Source of the DNA: an uncultured Akkermansia sp.
GTDB taxonomy: Bacteria; Verrucomicrobiota; Verrucomicrobiia; Verrucomicrobiales; Akkermansiaceae
NCBI GenBank assembly: GCA_947630815.1
Contig: CANRJD010000011.1
Location: forward strand, 1-35,156
DNA length: 35,156 nucleotides
Direction of reading: 5' to 3'
Shown in pieces: positions 1-8,575 of the stretch; position 1 is the stretch's first letter; each line of letters starts with the position of its first letter. The translations under genes were made by a program, and so were the position numbers. The notes under the pieces are model-generated. The model worked only from the letters and a program-made list of their open reading frames with translations, had not been told where the DNA came from and made no database searches.

Positions 1-31
1 AATAATTTAAATAAGTTGTTGATGCTAAATT

Positions 32-2503
32 CTATGCATTAAATCCTGTCCCTAGGTTTTCTAATGCGTTTGCCCTGGGGTCAAGCGCAGCCTGCATCAG
101 CATTGTGCGCCCTCTTTTATCCTTTTCGTTGGGGTCGAGCTTTCCCTCCTTCGCGCCATGTTCTTTGAGGTGTTTCACGGTTTCATTCCGCCAGTAGTCA
201 TCATCGATCTCGTTGCGTGCGATTTGCAAGGCTGTCTTGCCCGCTTTATTCTTGATGTTCGGGTTCGCTCCGGCGTCCAAGAGGGCTTGAACGACGTGAT
301 AATTTTGATGTGTCACGGCCATCATGAGGGCCGTGTTGCCCTCGTTGTCCTGCGCGTTGATGCGGACGCCATGTTGCATGAGAAGACGCACTGCTTGAAG
401 CGCTGATTCAACGTCTTGGGTGTAGGAGAAGGTAAAGAGAGGTGTTCTTCCCTTGGTATCGCGTACGCGCGCATCGGCGCCGGCACGAAGGAGCTGGTCA
501 ATCAGTTCCGCTTCCTCTGCGCGGAAAAGCAAGGTTTGACCATCCTGATCGATTGGCTTGTTCACGTCAACTCCAGCTTCGAGGAAAATGGAAAACACGA
601 GGTTTCCCCAGTCCTTTACCCCCATCGCGGTTGGTGCTATGGAGAAGATGAGATTACCGTTTTCATCGACTTCGTTTGGACTCTCACCCGCTTTGAAAAA
701 CGCACGAAAAGCGCTGGTGTTGTCGAGGCTGTTGCCTTTTTCTTTTGCCCATGCCACCAGATCTGGTTTGTACCCGTGCCGTTTGAGAATTTGGATGATG
801 TCAACATAGTCCTCGCAGGGGCGGTGACTGTAGAATCCGAGGCGACCGGAAGCGGAATCCGAATCGGAGAGGAGGCGTTGGGTCATATCCTTGGGGATAC
901 GAGCGCCGAGCTTAAGCAGAGGCTCGATCTTCTCCGGGTCCACGATTTGCAGTTCACCGGGGTCGATCCCCTTTTCCTTGAGCTGCTCGACGACCTCTAC
1001 CGAGCCTTCTGCCATAGCGAGACTCATGGCTGATTTCTCTTCGCATTTCACGGTTGGATCCACCCCGGCATCCAGCAGACGCTTGGCAATCTTGCCGCCG
1101 CAAGTGCCGTTGACCATGAGGGTGGTCCACCCATCTTCCCCCTTTGCCAGGGGATCGGCGCCGGCATCGAGCAACATGAGGGCCAGCTTCTCCCGCCCGG
1201 CGGGGGACGATATCTCCGGCCTCAGTTTCCGAGCGAGGATATCCTTGGGCACGTCCGCCCCCGCCTTAATCAGCTGCTCCACCATGCGCAGGATGTCCGC
1301 TTCAGACTTTTTGCTCACGCGGTAGTTGCTTCCACCATAGAGTCGGTCTTTGAATCCACCATAGGCAGCATAATAGATAACGCCATTTCCAGCGGAATCT
1401 TTGGCATGTATATCTGCCCCTGCATCCAGCAGACGTTTCACAATCTCGGTGCGATGCGTAGAATTTTTCGTCTCGCCCGCTGAATTGGCAGCTGCCATCA
1501 GCGGGGTCAATTGATTATCTCCTGTCGCGTTGGGGTTAGCTCCGCGGGCAAGGAGGAGTTTTACATTGGTAAGGTTAACCTCGTCCGCCGCTTGGTGCAG
1601 AAGCGTTGCTTTGCCCAGCTCTCCAAGATTAACATTCCATTCCCATCCCCCCACGTGTCCAGACAATGCGTTCACGTCGGCATTGTCTTCGGCGTCAATG
1701 AGGGCAGGAGCGGCTTCTTCTTGCTTCAGCTGAGACGCGATCTTCATCTGCAGCTCGGGGTCGATGATATCCACTTTTGTTCCGAGCGCGCGGAGGAGTT
1801 GCAGCGGTTCCACTCCCACGCTGGAGAGATCCTCCGGGAGAATAAACTTCCTCGCACCGATGCGATAAAGAAGGGCGAATTTCATCGGACTTCCGGAAAA
1901 ATCGCCCATTTTCCATTCCGTATTTTTCAGTTTGCTGAGTTTCTCTGCCTTGGCTCCACGCAGCTGGAGGATTGCACCCGCTTCATCGAAGAAGTTGTCT
2001 CCCGAAAAAAAGTCTTCCTCAATTTCTCCGGGAATGACGTGTTGATAGAAACACATGTCCCGCGCTTCCTGGCGGCTCAGCGGCTGCTTTTCCTTCTCGA
2101 GCGCCGTCAAAAAATCGCTCAGGTCTCCGTGAGATAAGTCGCCGGCTGTCTTGCCGGATTTACTCTTGATGGAGGCATCTGCCCCCTTCGCCACGAGCCA
2201 GCAGACCGCAAGACGGTTGCCCCGCGCAGCGGCATGCATAAGGGCGGTCTGCCCTAGCTTGTCCACGGCGTTGATATCGCCGCCTTTTTCGATGGCTTTG
2301 AGTTTTTTGAGCAGGGAGGCGGCACGCTTCTGCTCCTTGCTGAGCTTGGCACCCTTCGCTTGCTTTCCCGTACCTGCCGGGAAGAGGAGCTCCACTCCTT
2401 GCTGCGGTACACTCCCTGACGCACTTTCCTTCGCTGACGTCGCCCCCGTGAACCAAAGGACACAGACAATGGACAGAAATATAAACCACTTAAAATAAGT
2501 CAA
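32..2503 (-). CDS. Secreted ankyrin-repeat protein (ANK1), 823 aa; TTG start in track, possible upstream ATG at 2540
   Basis: Long ORF with an N-terminal hydrophobic signal (YFKWFIFLSIVCVLWFTGATSA) and many ankyrin motifs (e.g. DKLGQTALMHAAARGNRLAVCWLVAKGAD, DNEGNTALMMAVTHQNYHVVQALLDAGANPN). Confidence 0.9.
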   Translation of the reverse strand: MTYFKWFIFLSIVCVLWFTGATSAKESASGSVPQQGVELLFPAGTGKQAKGAKLSKEQKRAASLLKKLKAIEKGGDINAVDKLGQTALMHAAARGNRLAVCWLVAKGADASIKSKSGKTAGDLSHGDLSDFLTALEKEKQPLSRQEARDMCFYQHVIPGEIEEDFFSGDNFFDEAGAILQLRGAKAEKLSKLKNTEWKMGDFSGSPMKFALLYRIGARKFILPEDLSSVGVEPLQLLRALGTKVDIIDPELQMKIASQLKQEEAAPALIDAEDNADVNALSGHVGGWEWNVNLGELGKATLLHQAADEVNLTNVKLLLARGANPNATGDNQLTPLMAAANSAGETKNSTHRTEIVKRLLDAGADIHAKDSAGNGVIYYAAYGGFKDRLYGGSNYRVSKKSEADILRMVEQLIKAGADVPKDILARKLRPEISSPAGREKLALMLLDAGADPLAKGEDGWTTLMVNGTCGGKIAKRLLDAGVDPTVKCEEKSAMSLAMAEGSVEVVEQLKEKGIDPGELQIVDPEKIEPLLKLGARIPKDMTQRLLSDSDSASGRLGFYSHRPCEDYVDIIQILKRHGYKPDLVAWAKEKGNSLDNTSAFRAFFKAGESPNEVDENGNLIFSIAPTAMGVKDWGNLVFSIFLEAGVDVNKPIDQDGQTLLFRAEEAELIDQLLRAGADARVRDTKGRTPLFTFSYTQDVESALQAVRLLMQHGVRINAQDNEGNTALMMAVTHQNYHVVQALLDAGANPNIKNKAGKTALQIARNEIDDDYWRNETVKHLKEHGAKEGKLDPNEKDKRGRTMLMQAALDPRANALENLGTGFNA

Positions 2504-2513
2504 ATAACAAATC

Positions 2514-2521
2514 GGGGGGGG
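2514..2521 (-). repeat. Homopolymer G8 (+ strand) / C8 (coding strand) between upstream ATG and ANK1 signal-peptide frame
   Basis: atc-gggggggg-tagc on + strand. Confidence 0.9.
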
Positions 2522-2681
2522 TAGCGACGATGTGTGACATAACGAATGCTGGAGTGACTAAGGAAAGTCTATCAGTTTTATCCTGCCGGAGCAAGTGAAA
2601 AAATCACAAAATGTTAAAGTTTCACATTTGCCGCACACGTGTCCCAATAAAATTTCTCCCAGGCTCATCAAACCTATTTTC

Positions 2682-2789
2682 ATGCGTTTGCCTATGTACG
2701 ATTTATTAATAATGTGCGCGTTGCGCAAATTTTTTCGGATCACTAACGTATGCAGGGATTCCTCTAGATCCATCATCGTGATGACCGCT
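2682..2789 (+). repeat. Diverged solo copy of the 149 bp repeat unit found at the right edge
   Basis: atgcgtttgcctatgtacgatttattaataatgtgcgcgttgcgca...taacgtatg...catcatcgtgatgaccgct closely matches the units at 34817 and 34966. Confidence 0.85.
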
Positions 2790-2898
2790 GTCTCACGATT
2801 TTTGATACGTATAAACGATGATATCAGTCAATAAGAGTACTTTCTCCGTTGATGAACTCCTCCCAAATGCGTTTGCCCTAGCTTAATAGGAAGCTGCA

Positions 2899-2904
2899 TT
2901 GACA
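2899..2904 (+). promoter_or_regulatory. Promoter -35 TTGACA; 17 nt spacer; -10 TATGAT at 2922-2927; ATG at 2935
   Basis: TTGACA-N17-TATGAT-gagcgcc-ATG. The track's TTG start is the -35 box. Confidence 0.7.
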
Positions 2905-2934
2905 CACCGGGCATCGAGTGCTATGATGAGCGCC

Positions 2935-3381
2935 ATGAGCACCACTGTGAACGAACATCAGCTTGCCGCCATTAAGAATTGGGCGGCAGAGGGAATGGAT
3001 CTCAACGGCATTCAGAAAAAGTTGCAGAGTGAGTTTGGTTTGCACCTTACATTCATGGAAGTAAGGTTCCTGATGTTGGATCATGGGATAGAACTTGTCC
3101 AGGAAGATGCCCCTGCTGCAGCAAAACCCGATGAGGCCGACGAAGCGACACAGGACACACCGGAGGACGAGGCCAGCGGGAGTGTGCGTGTGGAGTTGGA
3201 TGACTTGCAGCTTCCCGGCACACTACTCTCCGGGAAGGCGCATTTCCCGGGCGGGGCAGAGGGCGCATGGCAGATAGACCAGCTCGGACGCTTTGGTTGG
3301 AGTCAACTTACCGGCACACCTTCCCCGGAGGAGATGCAGAGTTTCCAGCAGGAGCTCACCGCCATGCTGCGCCGTGCATGA
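2935..3381 (+). CDS. Conserved hypothetical protein (MSTTVNEHQLAAIKNWAAEGMDLNGIQKKLQ...)
   Basis: ORF 2899..3381 with the start re-assigned to 2935 from promoter position. Confidence 0.8.
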   Translation: MSTTVNEHQLAAIKNWAAEGMDLNGIQKKLQSEFGLHLTFMEVRFLMLDHGIELVQEDAPAAAKPDEADEATQDTPEDEASGSVRVELDDLQLPGTLLSGKAHFPGGAEGAWQIDQLGRFGWSQLTGTPSPEEMQSFQQELTAMLRRA

Positions 3382-3422
3382 TGGGAAAAGCGGAGAATAT
3401 GACCCCATCGGGATGTTCTTCT

Positions 3423-3893
3423 CTATTGCTCGTTTCCTCTCGGATGCGTTGGCTGTGGCACCAAAGGTAAATCCGAAAGCGGGTAATTCGGCACGCGGGT
3501 GAGCTGCACCCCGTAGAGATCCGCGATGGCTCTCGCCTCCGATTTTTCGTAATCATCGCCGTAGTAGATGATTTTCACCCCGTGAGCGCAGAGCGCCTGC
3601 ATGCAGGATGTGCAGGGCATTGTCGTACAGGCTACGATTCTCGCCTCCCCTCGCTTGAAAAGACTGCACAGATTAATTTCCGCATGCAGCATGAACTTTT
3701 GCCGTTCATCGCGAGATGCCCAGAAATCAGCCGGTGCAGTAAAGCCGGGGTAAAGTCCATTGTAGGCGGTGCCGATCACGCGGTTATCGGCGTCCAAAGC
3801 GGCCGCGCCCACCTTGCGGTAGGGATCCTCCGAGCGCAGGGCAGCGACATGCGCCAAGGCCATGACATATTCGGGAATGGAGAGGCGAGCCAT
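3423..3893 (-). CDS. Deoxycytidylate (dCMP) deaminase-like protein
   Basis: HAEINLCSLF ... TTMPCTSCMQAL matches the zinc-binding HAE/PCxxC cytidine-deaminase motifs. Likely start MARLSIPEYV at 3893. Confidence 0.85.
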   Translation of the reverse strand: MARLSIPEYVMALAHVAALRSEDPYRKVGAAALDADNRVIGTAYNGLYPGFTAPADFWASRDERQKFMLHAEINLCSLFKRGEARIVACTTMPCTSCMQALCAHGVKIIYYGDDYEKSEARAIADLYGVQLTRVPNYPLSDLPLVPQPTHPRGNEQ

Positions 3894-3912
3894 GCCGTCG
3901 GATGGTGAGAGA

Positions 3913-5202
3913 TTAGGCGTCCGGGAATATTTCGTCTTCCACCATCTGCTCGAGGGTTTGTCGGCGCCGGATGAGGGTGAACTTATCGCCATCCACCATG
4001 ACCTCCGCCGCCAGAGGACGGGAGTTGTAAGTGGAAGACATGCTGAAGCCGTAAGCGCCGGCACTCATTTCCGCCAGCAGTTCGTCCGGCTTCACATCGG
4101 GCAAGCTGCGGTTCTGCGCCTGGAAATCGCCGGATTCGCAGACCGGTCCCACAACGTCCGCCACGATGGTATCGCCGCTGTGTTGACGCACGGGCCAAAT
4201 TTCGTGGTAGCCCTCGTAGAGAGCAGGGCGAATGATATCGTTCATCCCTGCATCGATCATCTTGAAATGCTTGCTCTCGCCATTCTTTTCGTACACACAA
4301 CGGGTGAGCATCACCCCGGCATTGCCCACCAAGCGACGTCCGGGCTCCATAAGAATACGCAGCCCCAGAGGCTTGAGGAGGGGGATAAGCGCCTGCGCAT
4401 AGGAGGTGATGGTAATCTGTTCCGGGTGTTCTTTCCACCAGTCTGCGGATCCGGAGGCAAGGCACCCGTCATACACGATACCGATACCGCCGCCGATACT
4501 CCAGAATTCAATGCCATAGAGCTCTTTGAACTTGGCGGCCAGAGGCGCCACCTTTTGCACGGCTGTCACGAAGGGCTGCACGTCTGTGAGTTGAGAGCCG
4601 ATGTGCATCTGTAAGCCGCGGATGCGCAGGTGCGGCATTTCCGCTGCAATGGCAGCGTAGAGTTGTTCGATGCGCGTGATATCCACACCGAACTTATTTT
4701 CGTTTGTGCCGGTTGTGATGTACTTGTGTGTATGAGCATCTACATTGGGGTTCACGCGCACAGCTACGGGCGCCTGCTTGCCCATATCAGCAGCGATGCG
4801 GTCGATGGCGCGCAGTTCATTCTCACTCTCGCAGATAAAGCAATAGATGCCGCATTCAAGCGCGTAGCGAATTTCAGCCTCCGTTTTGGCCACGCCGGCG
4901 TACGTGCATGCTGCCGGGTTGCCTCCCGCACGGATGATGCGCCACAATTCTCCCCCGGAAACAATGTCAAAACCCACACCACGCTTCGCCATCAACTGGA
5001 GGATTGCACCGTTGGAGCATGCTTTGACGGCGTAGGCAATGTGTACGTCCAGGTCGGCAAAGGCCCGATTAAATTCGTCCAGGTCGGTCAGGATCGTTTT
5101 GCGGCTGTACACAAAGGTAGGTGTGCCACAGGTTTCTGCAATGTCTGCCAGGTTCACGTTTTCGCAGTAAAGCGAACCGTTTTTGTAAGCGAATTGGTGC
5201 AT
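3913..5202 (-). CDS. lysA: Diaminopimelate decarboxylase
   Basis: 429 aa fold-type III PLP decarboxylase: YAVKACSNGAIL, GFDIVSGGEL, HIGSQLTDVQPF, EPGRRLVGNAG, CESGDFQAQNRSLP. Confidence 0.93.
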   Translation of the reverse strand: MHQFAYKNGSLYCENVNLADIAETCGTPTFVYSRKTILTDLDEFNRAFADLDVHIAYAVKACSNGAILQLMAKRGVGFDIVSGGELWRIIRAGGNPAACTYAGVAKTEAEIRYALECGIYCFICESENELRAIDRIAADMGKQAPVAVRVNPNVDAHTHKYITTGTNENKFGVDITRIEQLYAAIAAEMPHLRIRGLQMHIGSQLTDVQPFVTAVQKVAPLAAKFKELYGIEFWSIGGGIGIVYDGCLASGSADWWKEHPEQITITSYAQALIPLLKPLGLRILMEPGRRLVGNAGVMLTRCVYEKNGESKHFKMIDAGMNDIIRPALYEGYHEIWPVRQHSGDTIVADVVGPVCESGDFQAQNRSLPDVKPDELLAEMSAGAYGFSMSSTYNSRPLAAEVMVDGDKFTLIRRRQTLEQMVEDEIFPDA

Positions 5203-5232
5203 AGGATGGGATATCGATTGTTGTTGAAAGAA

Positions 5233-6384
5233 TTAGTTGTGGGGAACATCAGGCGTATCGGCCTTGTTTTGCGGTTCAGAGTGTGTCGCATCATCAATAA
5301 TTGCGGCCACCCACTGTAAGTCGGTAGAGTGCTCCATGGCCAGCTTCAGGAACATGGTAATAGGCACCGCCAGCAGCATGCCAATGGGACCCCATACCCA
5401 GCCCCACACAATCACTGAAATCAAGACCATAGAGGTAGCCATGCCGAATTGCTTGCCAAGGAAGAGGGGTTCGATTCCGTTGCCTATGACGAAATTTATG
5501 CCCAGGTATCCCCCCGCTACAATGAACATGCTCCCCCAATCCCTCATAATCAGCGCCAGCAAAATAGGCGGTATGGCCGCTACGATGGATCCGATGGTCG
5601 GTATGAAATTCAGTACACATGCCACAAACCCCCACATGAAATCAAGGGGAACCCCCATGCAGTGGCAGAGTGCCCATGCCAGCAACCCGGTACTCACACT
5701 TGCGAGGGTTTTTATGATCAGGTATTTTTGAACGCCTCGCAGCGCATCGAGCACCGTCAGTTTGCTCTGCATACTGTTCGGCAGGCTGTTCAGATTGCGC
5801 CGAAAAAGCGGGGCTTCCCCCAGCATGAAGGTCATCAAAATGAGCACTAAGACCGTCACCGACATGAAGGAGAGTACCTGCCCGGTGAGCGATTGTGAAA
5901 AGGCGATGATTTGTTGGCTATTGACGATATCGAGGAGGTTCGTCTGGGAATCGAAGAGATTGTGCAACTGCTCGTGAAAAGGAAGTTCTTTGGCCAAGTC
6001 GAGGAGATCATTCACACGCGACTTAAGACGCGGCATAAAGTCGCCCTGCAGGGTTGCCTTCATATCCGCTGTCAAAAATTTCATGAGGTAAACCAGCCCA
6101 CAGAGCACGGCCATATCCACGATGACCGTGCAGGTCACAGCCAGCCAATGTGGGAAGCGTATCCCTCTGCGCATGAGGTCGATGATTGGGTAACTCACAA
6201 TAGCGAGAAAGGCAGCCAATACAATGGGCGCCGTCACTTCCCGTGTGTATTTTAGGCCAAAGAGCACAATGAAGGCTGCTGCTGCCACCAAAAGGGCGCG
6301 TGCCCCATCACCCATTCCACTCTGCATTTGTTTAGCTTGCTCCGTCGAGTATCCTTCTGGCTTCACCCTGCTCATCGCCGCCAT
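5233..6384 (-). CDS. AI-2E family transporter / permease
   Basis: Multi-TM protein with FIPTIGSIVAAIPPILLAL and IGPIGMLLAVP-like motifs. Start MAAMSRVKPEG at 6384, preceded by ggagg; the track start lies in the hairpin repeat. Confidence 0.85.
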   Translation of the reverse strand: MAAMSRVKPEGYSTEQAKQMQSGMGDGARALLVAAAAFIVLFGLKYTREVTAPIVLAAFLAIVSYPIIDLMRRGIRFPHWLAVTCTVIVDMAVLCGLVYLMKFLTADMKATLQGDFMPRLKSRVNDLLDLAKELPFHEQLHNLFDSQTNLLDIVNSQQIIAFSQSLTGQVLSFMSVTVLVLILMTFMLGEAPLFRRNLNSLPNSMQSKLTVLDALRGVQKYLIIKTLASVSTGLLAWALCHCMGVPLDFMWGFVACVLNFIPTIGSIVAAIPPILLALIMRDWGSMFIVAGGYLGINFVIGNGIEPLFLGKQFGMATSMVLISVIVWGWVWGPIGMLLAVPITMFLKLAMEHSTDLQWVAAIIDDATHSEPQNKADTPDVPHN

Positions 6385-6466
6385 TCTATCCTCCCAACCT
6401 CCATATTTCAAGGGAGAATCGTACCATGAACGTTTTTTTCCTCCCTCGGCTTGTAAGTTTCGCCAC

Positions 6467-6494
6467 GGCAAACGCATTTTCTAATGCGTTTGCC
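6467..6494. repeat. Dispersed hairpin repeat, perfect 12-bp arms
   Basis: GGCAAACGCATT-TTCT-AATGCGTTTGCC. Confidence 0.9.
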
Positions 6495-6515
6495 ATGCAT
6501 GTTTCGCATCTGAGC

Positions 6516-6545
6516 TTGACAGAGTCGGCAGCTCATGGATATAAT
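6516..6545 (+). promoter_or_regulatory. Consensus sigma70-like promoter TTGACA-N18-TATAAT
   Basis: TTGACA 6516-6521, TATAAT 6540-6545. Confidence 0.8.
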
Positions 6546-6572
6546 GACCCCGGATTTTCGACGGCACGATAT

Positions 6573-7886
6573 ATGGCCATCAGGTTTCGTACAACAGACA
6601 CCGCTCGTGGTAGTATCGAATCGCTGCGTCATCGTACGCGGCGGCGTGCGGTTGTTCTGATGGTCATCATCCTCTCCGCTCTATTGGGTATTTTGTATGT
6701 TACCAAGATTCTCATAGCGACGCCTCCCATGACCGAGTTTATCGTGTACCAGGGAGATACTGTTCAAGATGAGGTTCAGACAACGCCAAAAGTTCGTGAT
6801 ATTTCCGGTGGCAAGCCGCCTGCTGCGCCTCCTGTGGCGCCCATTATCGCAGCTACAACAGATATAGCCAATCCGTCATTTACCATGGATGTGGATATGG
6901 ACACTCCCGCGATGTCCACGAGTGGCTTTGATTCGGTGGGCGGCAATGGCTTGGGCGATGGTATGGGTGAGGGATCCGGGCGTGGAGGTATGGGCGGTAA
7001 GAAGGTAGATTCTGCTTTCGCCGGCTACTTCTGGGATCTGAAGCGCACGGCGAATGGCAAACCGTCTGCCTACGAGAACGAAATTAGCAACGAACAGGTT
7101 CTCGAGTTCGAGAGCAATTTCTACAACAAAGGTTGGAATCCCGACGCGCTCGTTATGTACATGCGCTCCAAGCTGCAGCTGTACAGTACCTGTTTCTTCA
7201 TGCCGAACTGCAAGGACAACGAGGCGGTGCACGCCTACGATCCTACCGGCAAACAGGGGCTAAAAAAGAGCCGCTGGCTTGTTGTGTACCGCGCCAAGGT
7301 GAAAGCTCCTGCTAGCGGGACGTTCCGCTTCGTGGGGGCGGCAGACACAGTGATGGCCGTGCGTTTTGACGGACGCAACGTCTTGGCTTGCGGTCTGCAC
7401 AACCTGCGCAATGCCACGTGGAATGAACCGTTCGAAGACAAAGAAAAACGTGCCACCCTTATCGTAGGGTACGAGGGTATCAAAGAAGTTTGGGGAGTTA
7501 CCGATAAGGAGCTTAAGGATGCGGAGAGTATGAAGGAACGCAAAGCGAGCCCCATTGTAGGTTTTGAGGTAGGCGACCCCGTCACCGTCAAGGCCGGTGA
7601 GTGGTACGAAATGCAGGTGATGATTTCGGAAATTGGCGGCGGCGAGTTTGGCTTCTGCTTACTCATCGATGAGGAATCCGGTGAGAAAAAGACCGATAAG
7701 GATGGCAACCCCATCTTCCAACTTTTCCGAACAGCCTTTTCCGCCCCCAATGTTGAATCTGCTTATGAGACCATCCTCGAAGAGAACAAGGTGGGCGATT
7801 TCCCTCTCTTGAAAGAAATTCCATACGATCCGGATAGCCGCATTTGGGAGGCTAAACCCGTGGATCTCTCTGTGAAGATGAAGTAA
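6573..7886 (+). CDS. Membrane-anchored protein with Gly-rich linker and PA14-like domain
   Basis: TM VLMVIILSALLGILYVTKILIA, linker GGNGLGDGMGEGSGRGGMGG, then SGTFRFVGAADTVMAVRFDGRNVLACG (PA14-like). Confidence 0.75.
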   Translation: MAIRFRTTDTARGSIESLRHRTRRRAVVLMVIILSALLGILYVTKILIATPPMTEFIVYQGDTVQDEVQTTPKVRDISGGKPPAAPPVAPIIAATTDIANPSFTMDVDMDTPAMSTSGFDSVGGNGLGDGMGEGSGRGGMGGKKVDSAFAGYFWDLKRTANGKPSAYENEISNEQVLEFESNFYNKGWNPDALVMYMRSKLQLYSTCFFMPNCKDNEAVHAYDPTGKQGLKKSRWLVVYRAKVKAPASGTFRFVGAADTVMAVRFDGRNVLACGLHNLRNATWNEPFEDKEKRATLIVGYEGIKEVWGVTDKELKDAESMKERKASPIVGFEVGDPVTVKAGEWYEMQVMISEIGGGEFGFCLLIDEESGEKKTDKDGNPIFQLFRTAFSAPNVESAYETILEENKVGDFPLLKEIPYDPDSRIWEAKPVDLSVKMK

Positions 7887-7900
7887 CTCCCTTTCCGGGG

Positions 7901-7934
7901 CAGGGCAAACGCATTAGAAAATGCGTTTGCCCTG
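7901..7934. repeat. Dispersed hairpin repeat, perfect 15-bp arms
   Basis: CAGGGCAAACGCATT-AGAA-AATGCGTTTGCCCTG, just after the PA14-like gene; may act in transcription termination. Confidence 0.9.
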
Positions 7935-7944
7935 CCGTTTTGTA

Positions 7945-7973
7945 TTGGCAAACTGTGCAAGGTGTGCTAATAT
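7945..7973 (+). promoter_or_regulatory. Promoter TTGGCA-N17-TAATAT
   Basis: -35 7945-7950, -10 7968-7973, upstream of the small lipoprotein ORF. Confidence 0.6.
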
Positions 7974-8016
7974 GCCTTAGCGATCTTCTTCTGACATTTA
8001 ACTTTTCCGTATTATT

Positions 8017-8163
8017 ATGGGTGTACTATTGAGACGAGTGGTGATTGTGCTTGGACTGTTGGGGTGCATGTGCAGTATGAGCAGCTGCACAACGGTCACG
8101 CAGTTCTTGCATTATTTGCTGAACATACCTGGTCAACTACTCAACTCTGTCACACCGAGATGA
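8017..8163 (+). CDS. Small lipoprotein-like peptide, 48 aa (below track cutoff)
   Basis: ATG..TGA encodes MGVLLRRVVIVLGLLGCMCSMSSCTTVTQFLHYLLNIPGQLLNSVTPR: hydrophobic leader followed by Cys. Confidence 0.75.
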   Translation: MGVLLRRVVIVLGLLGCMCSMSSCTTVTQFLHYLLNIPGQLLNSVTPR

Positions 8164-8555
8164 GAGGGAATCGACGAGTCATACTGGCGTTGCCGGTGGT
8201 TGCCGTGGTGGTGTCGTGTCAACAGGGTCCGCCTCCCAGGGGGAGTTTGGGCGTACGGACGTATTCGGATGCCGTGGTGCACATAGGGCAGGTGGATCCC
8301 GCGTATCAGGCCTATTTCCGTCCTCAAAATGCTGCCAATTATTCACTAAACGACCAGCGCCGAGCGTACATGGCAGCCGCGCAGACAGCGCGTACTCCGG
8401 TGCGCGCCTCGGATTATCATCCGGGGGATGTACGGCGCGTCGTGTCATCCAGTCGCAGGAGTCGCGTTTCCGGCAAGGCACGTGTGGTGCGGCGTAAATT
8501 GAAGAGTTCGCGGAGGCATGCTGTTGCCTCGCGCAAACGCTCGTCGAACCGCTGA
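8160..8555 (+). CDS. Putative lipoprotein with basic C-terminus
   Basis: MRGNRRVILALPVVAVVVSCQQG lipobox-like signal. Start overlaps the 8163 stop as ATGA. Confidence 0.7.
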   Translation: MRGNRRVILALPVVAVVVSCQQGPPPRGSLGVRTYSDAVVHIGQVDPAYQAYFRPQNAANYSLNDQRRAYMAAAQTARTPVRASDYHPGDVRRVVSSSRRSRVSGKARVVRRKLKSSRRHAVASRKRSSNR

Positions 8556-8575
8556 TTTTCACTCCCGATTCTCAC

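Noticed and set aside
416-1033. Plus-strand ORFs across ANK1 (also 1511-2137, 21839-22252, 22922-23440 across ANK2)
   Set aside because: Antisense to ankyrin coding sequence; similarity between the two loci simply mirrors the paralogy.
2595-2834. ORF MKKSQNVK...RLPMYDLLIMCALRKFF shared with ORF 34715-34918
   Set aside because: Shared peptide arises from translation of the dispersed repeat; no start signals or coding conservation, so probably noncoding.
7763-7960. ORF containing NGRANAFSNAFALP
   Set aside because: Translation of the palindromic hairpin repeat and antisense to the PA14-like gene.
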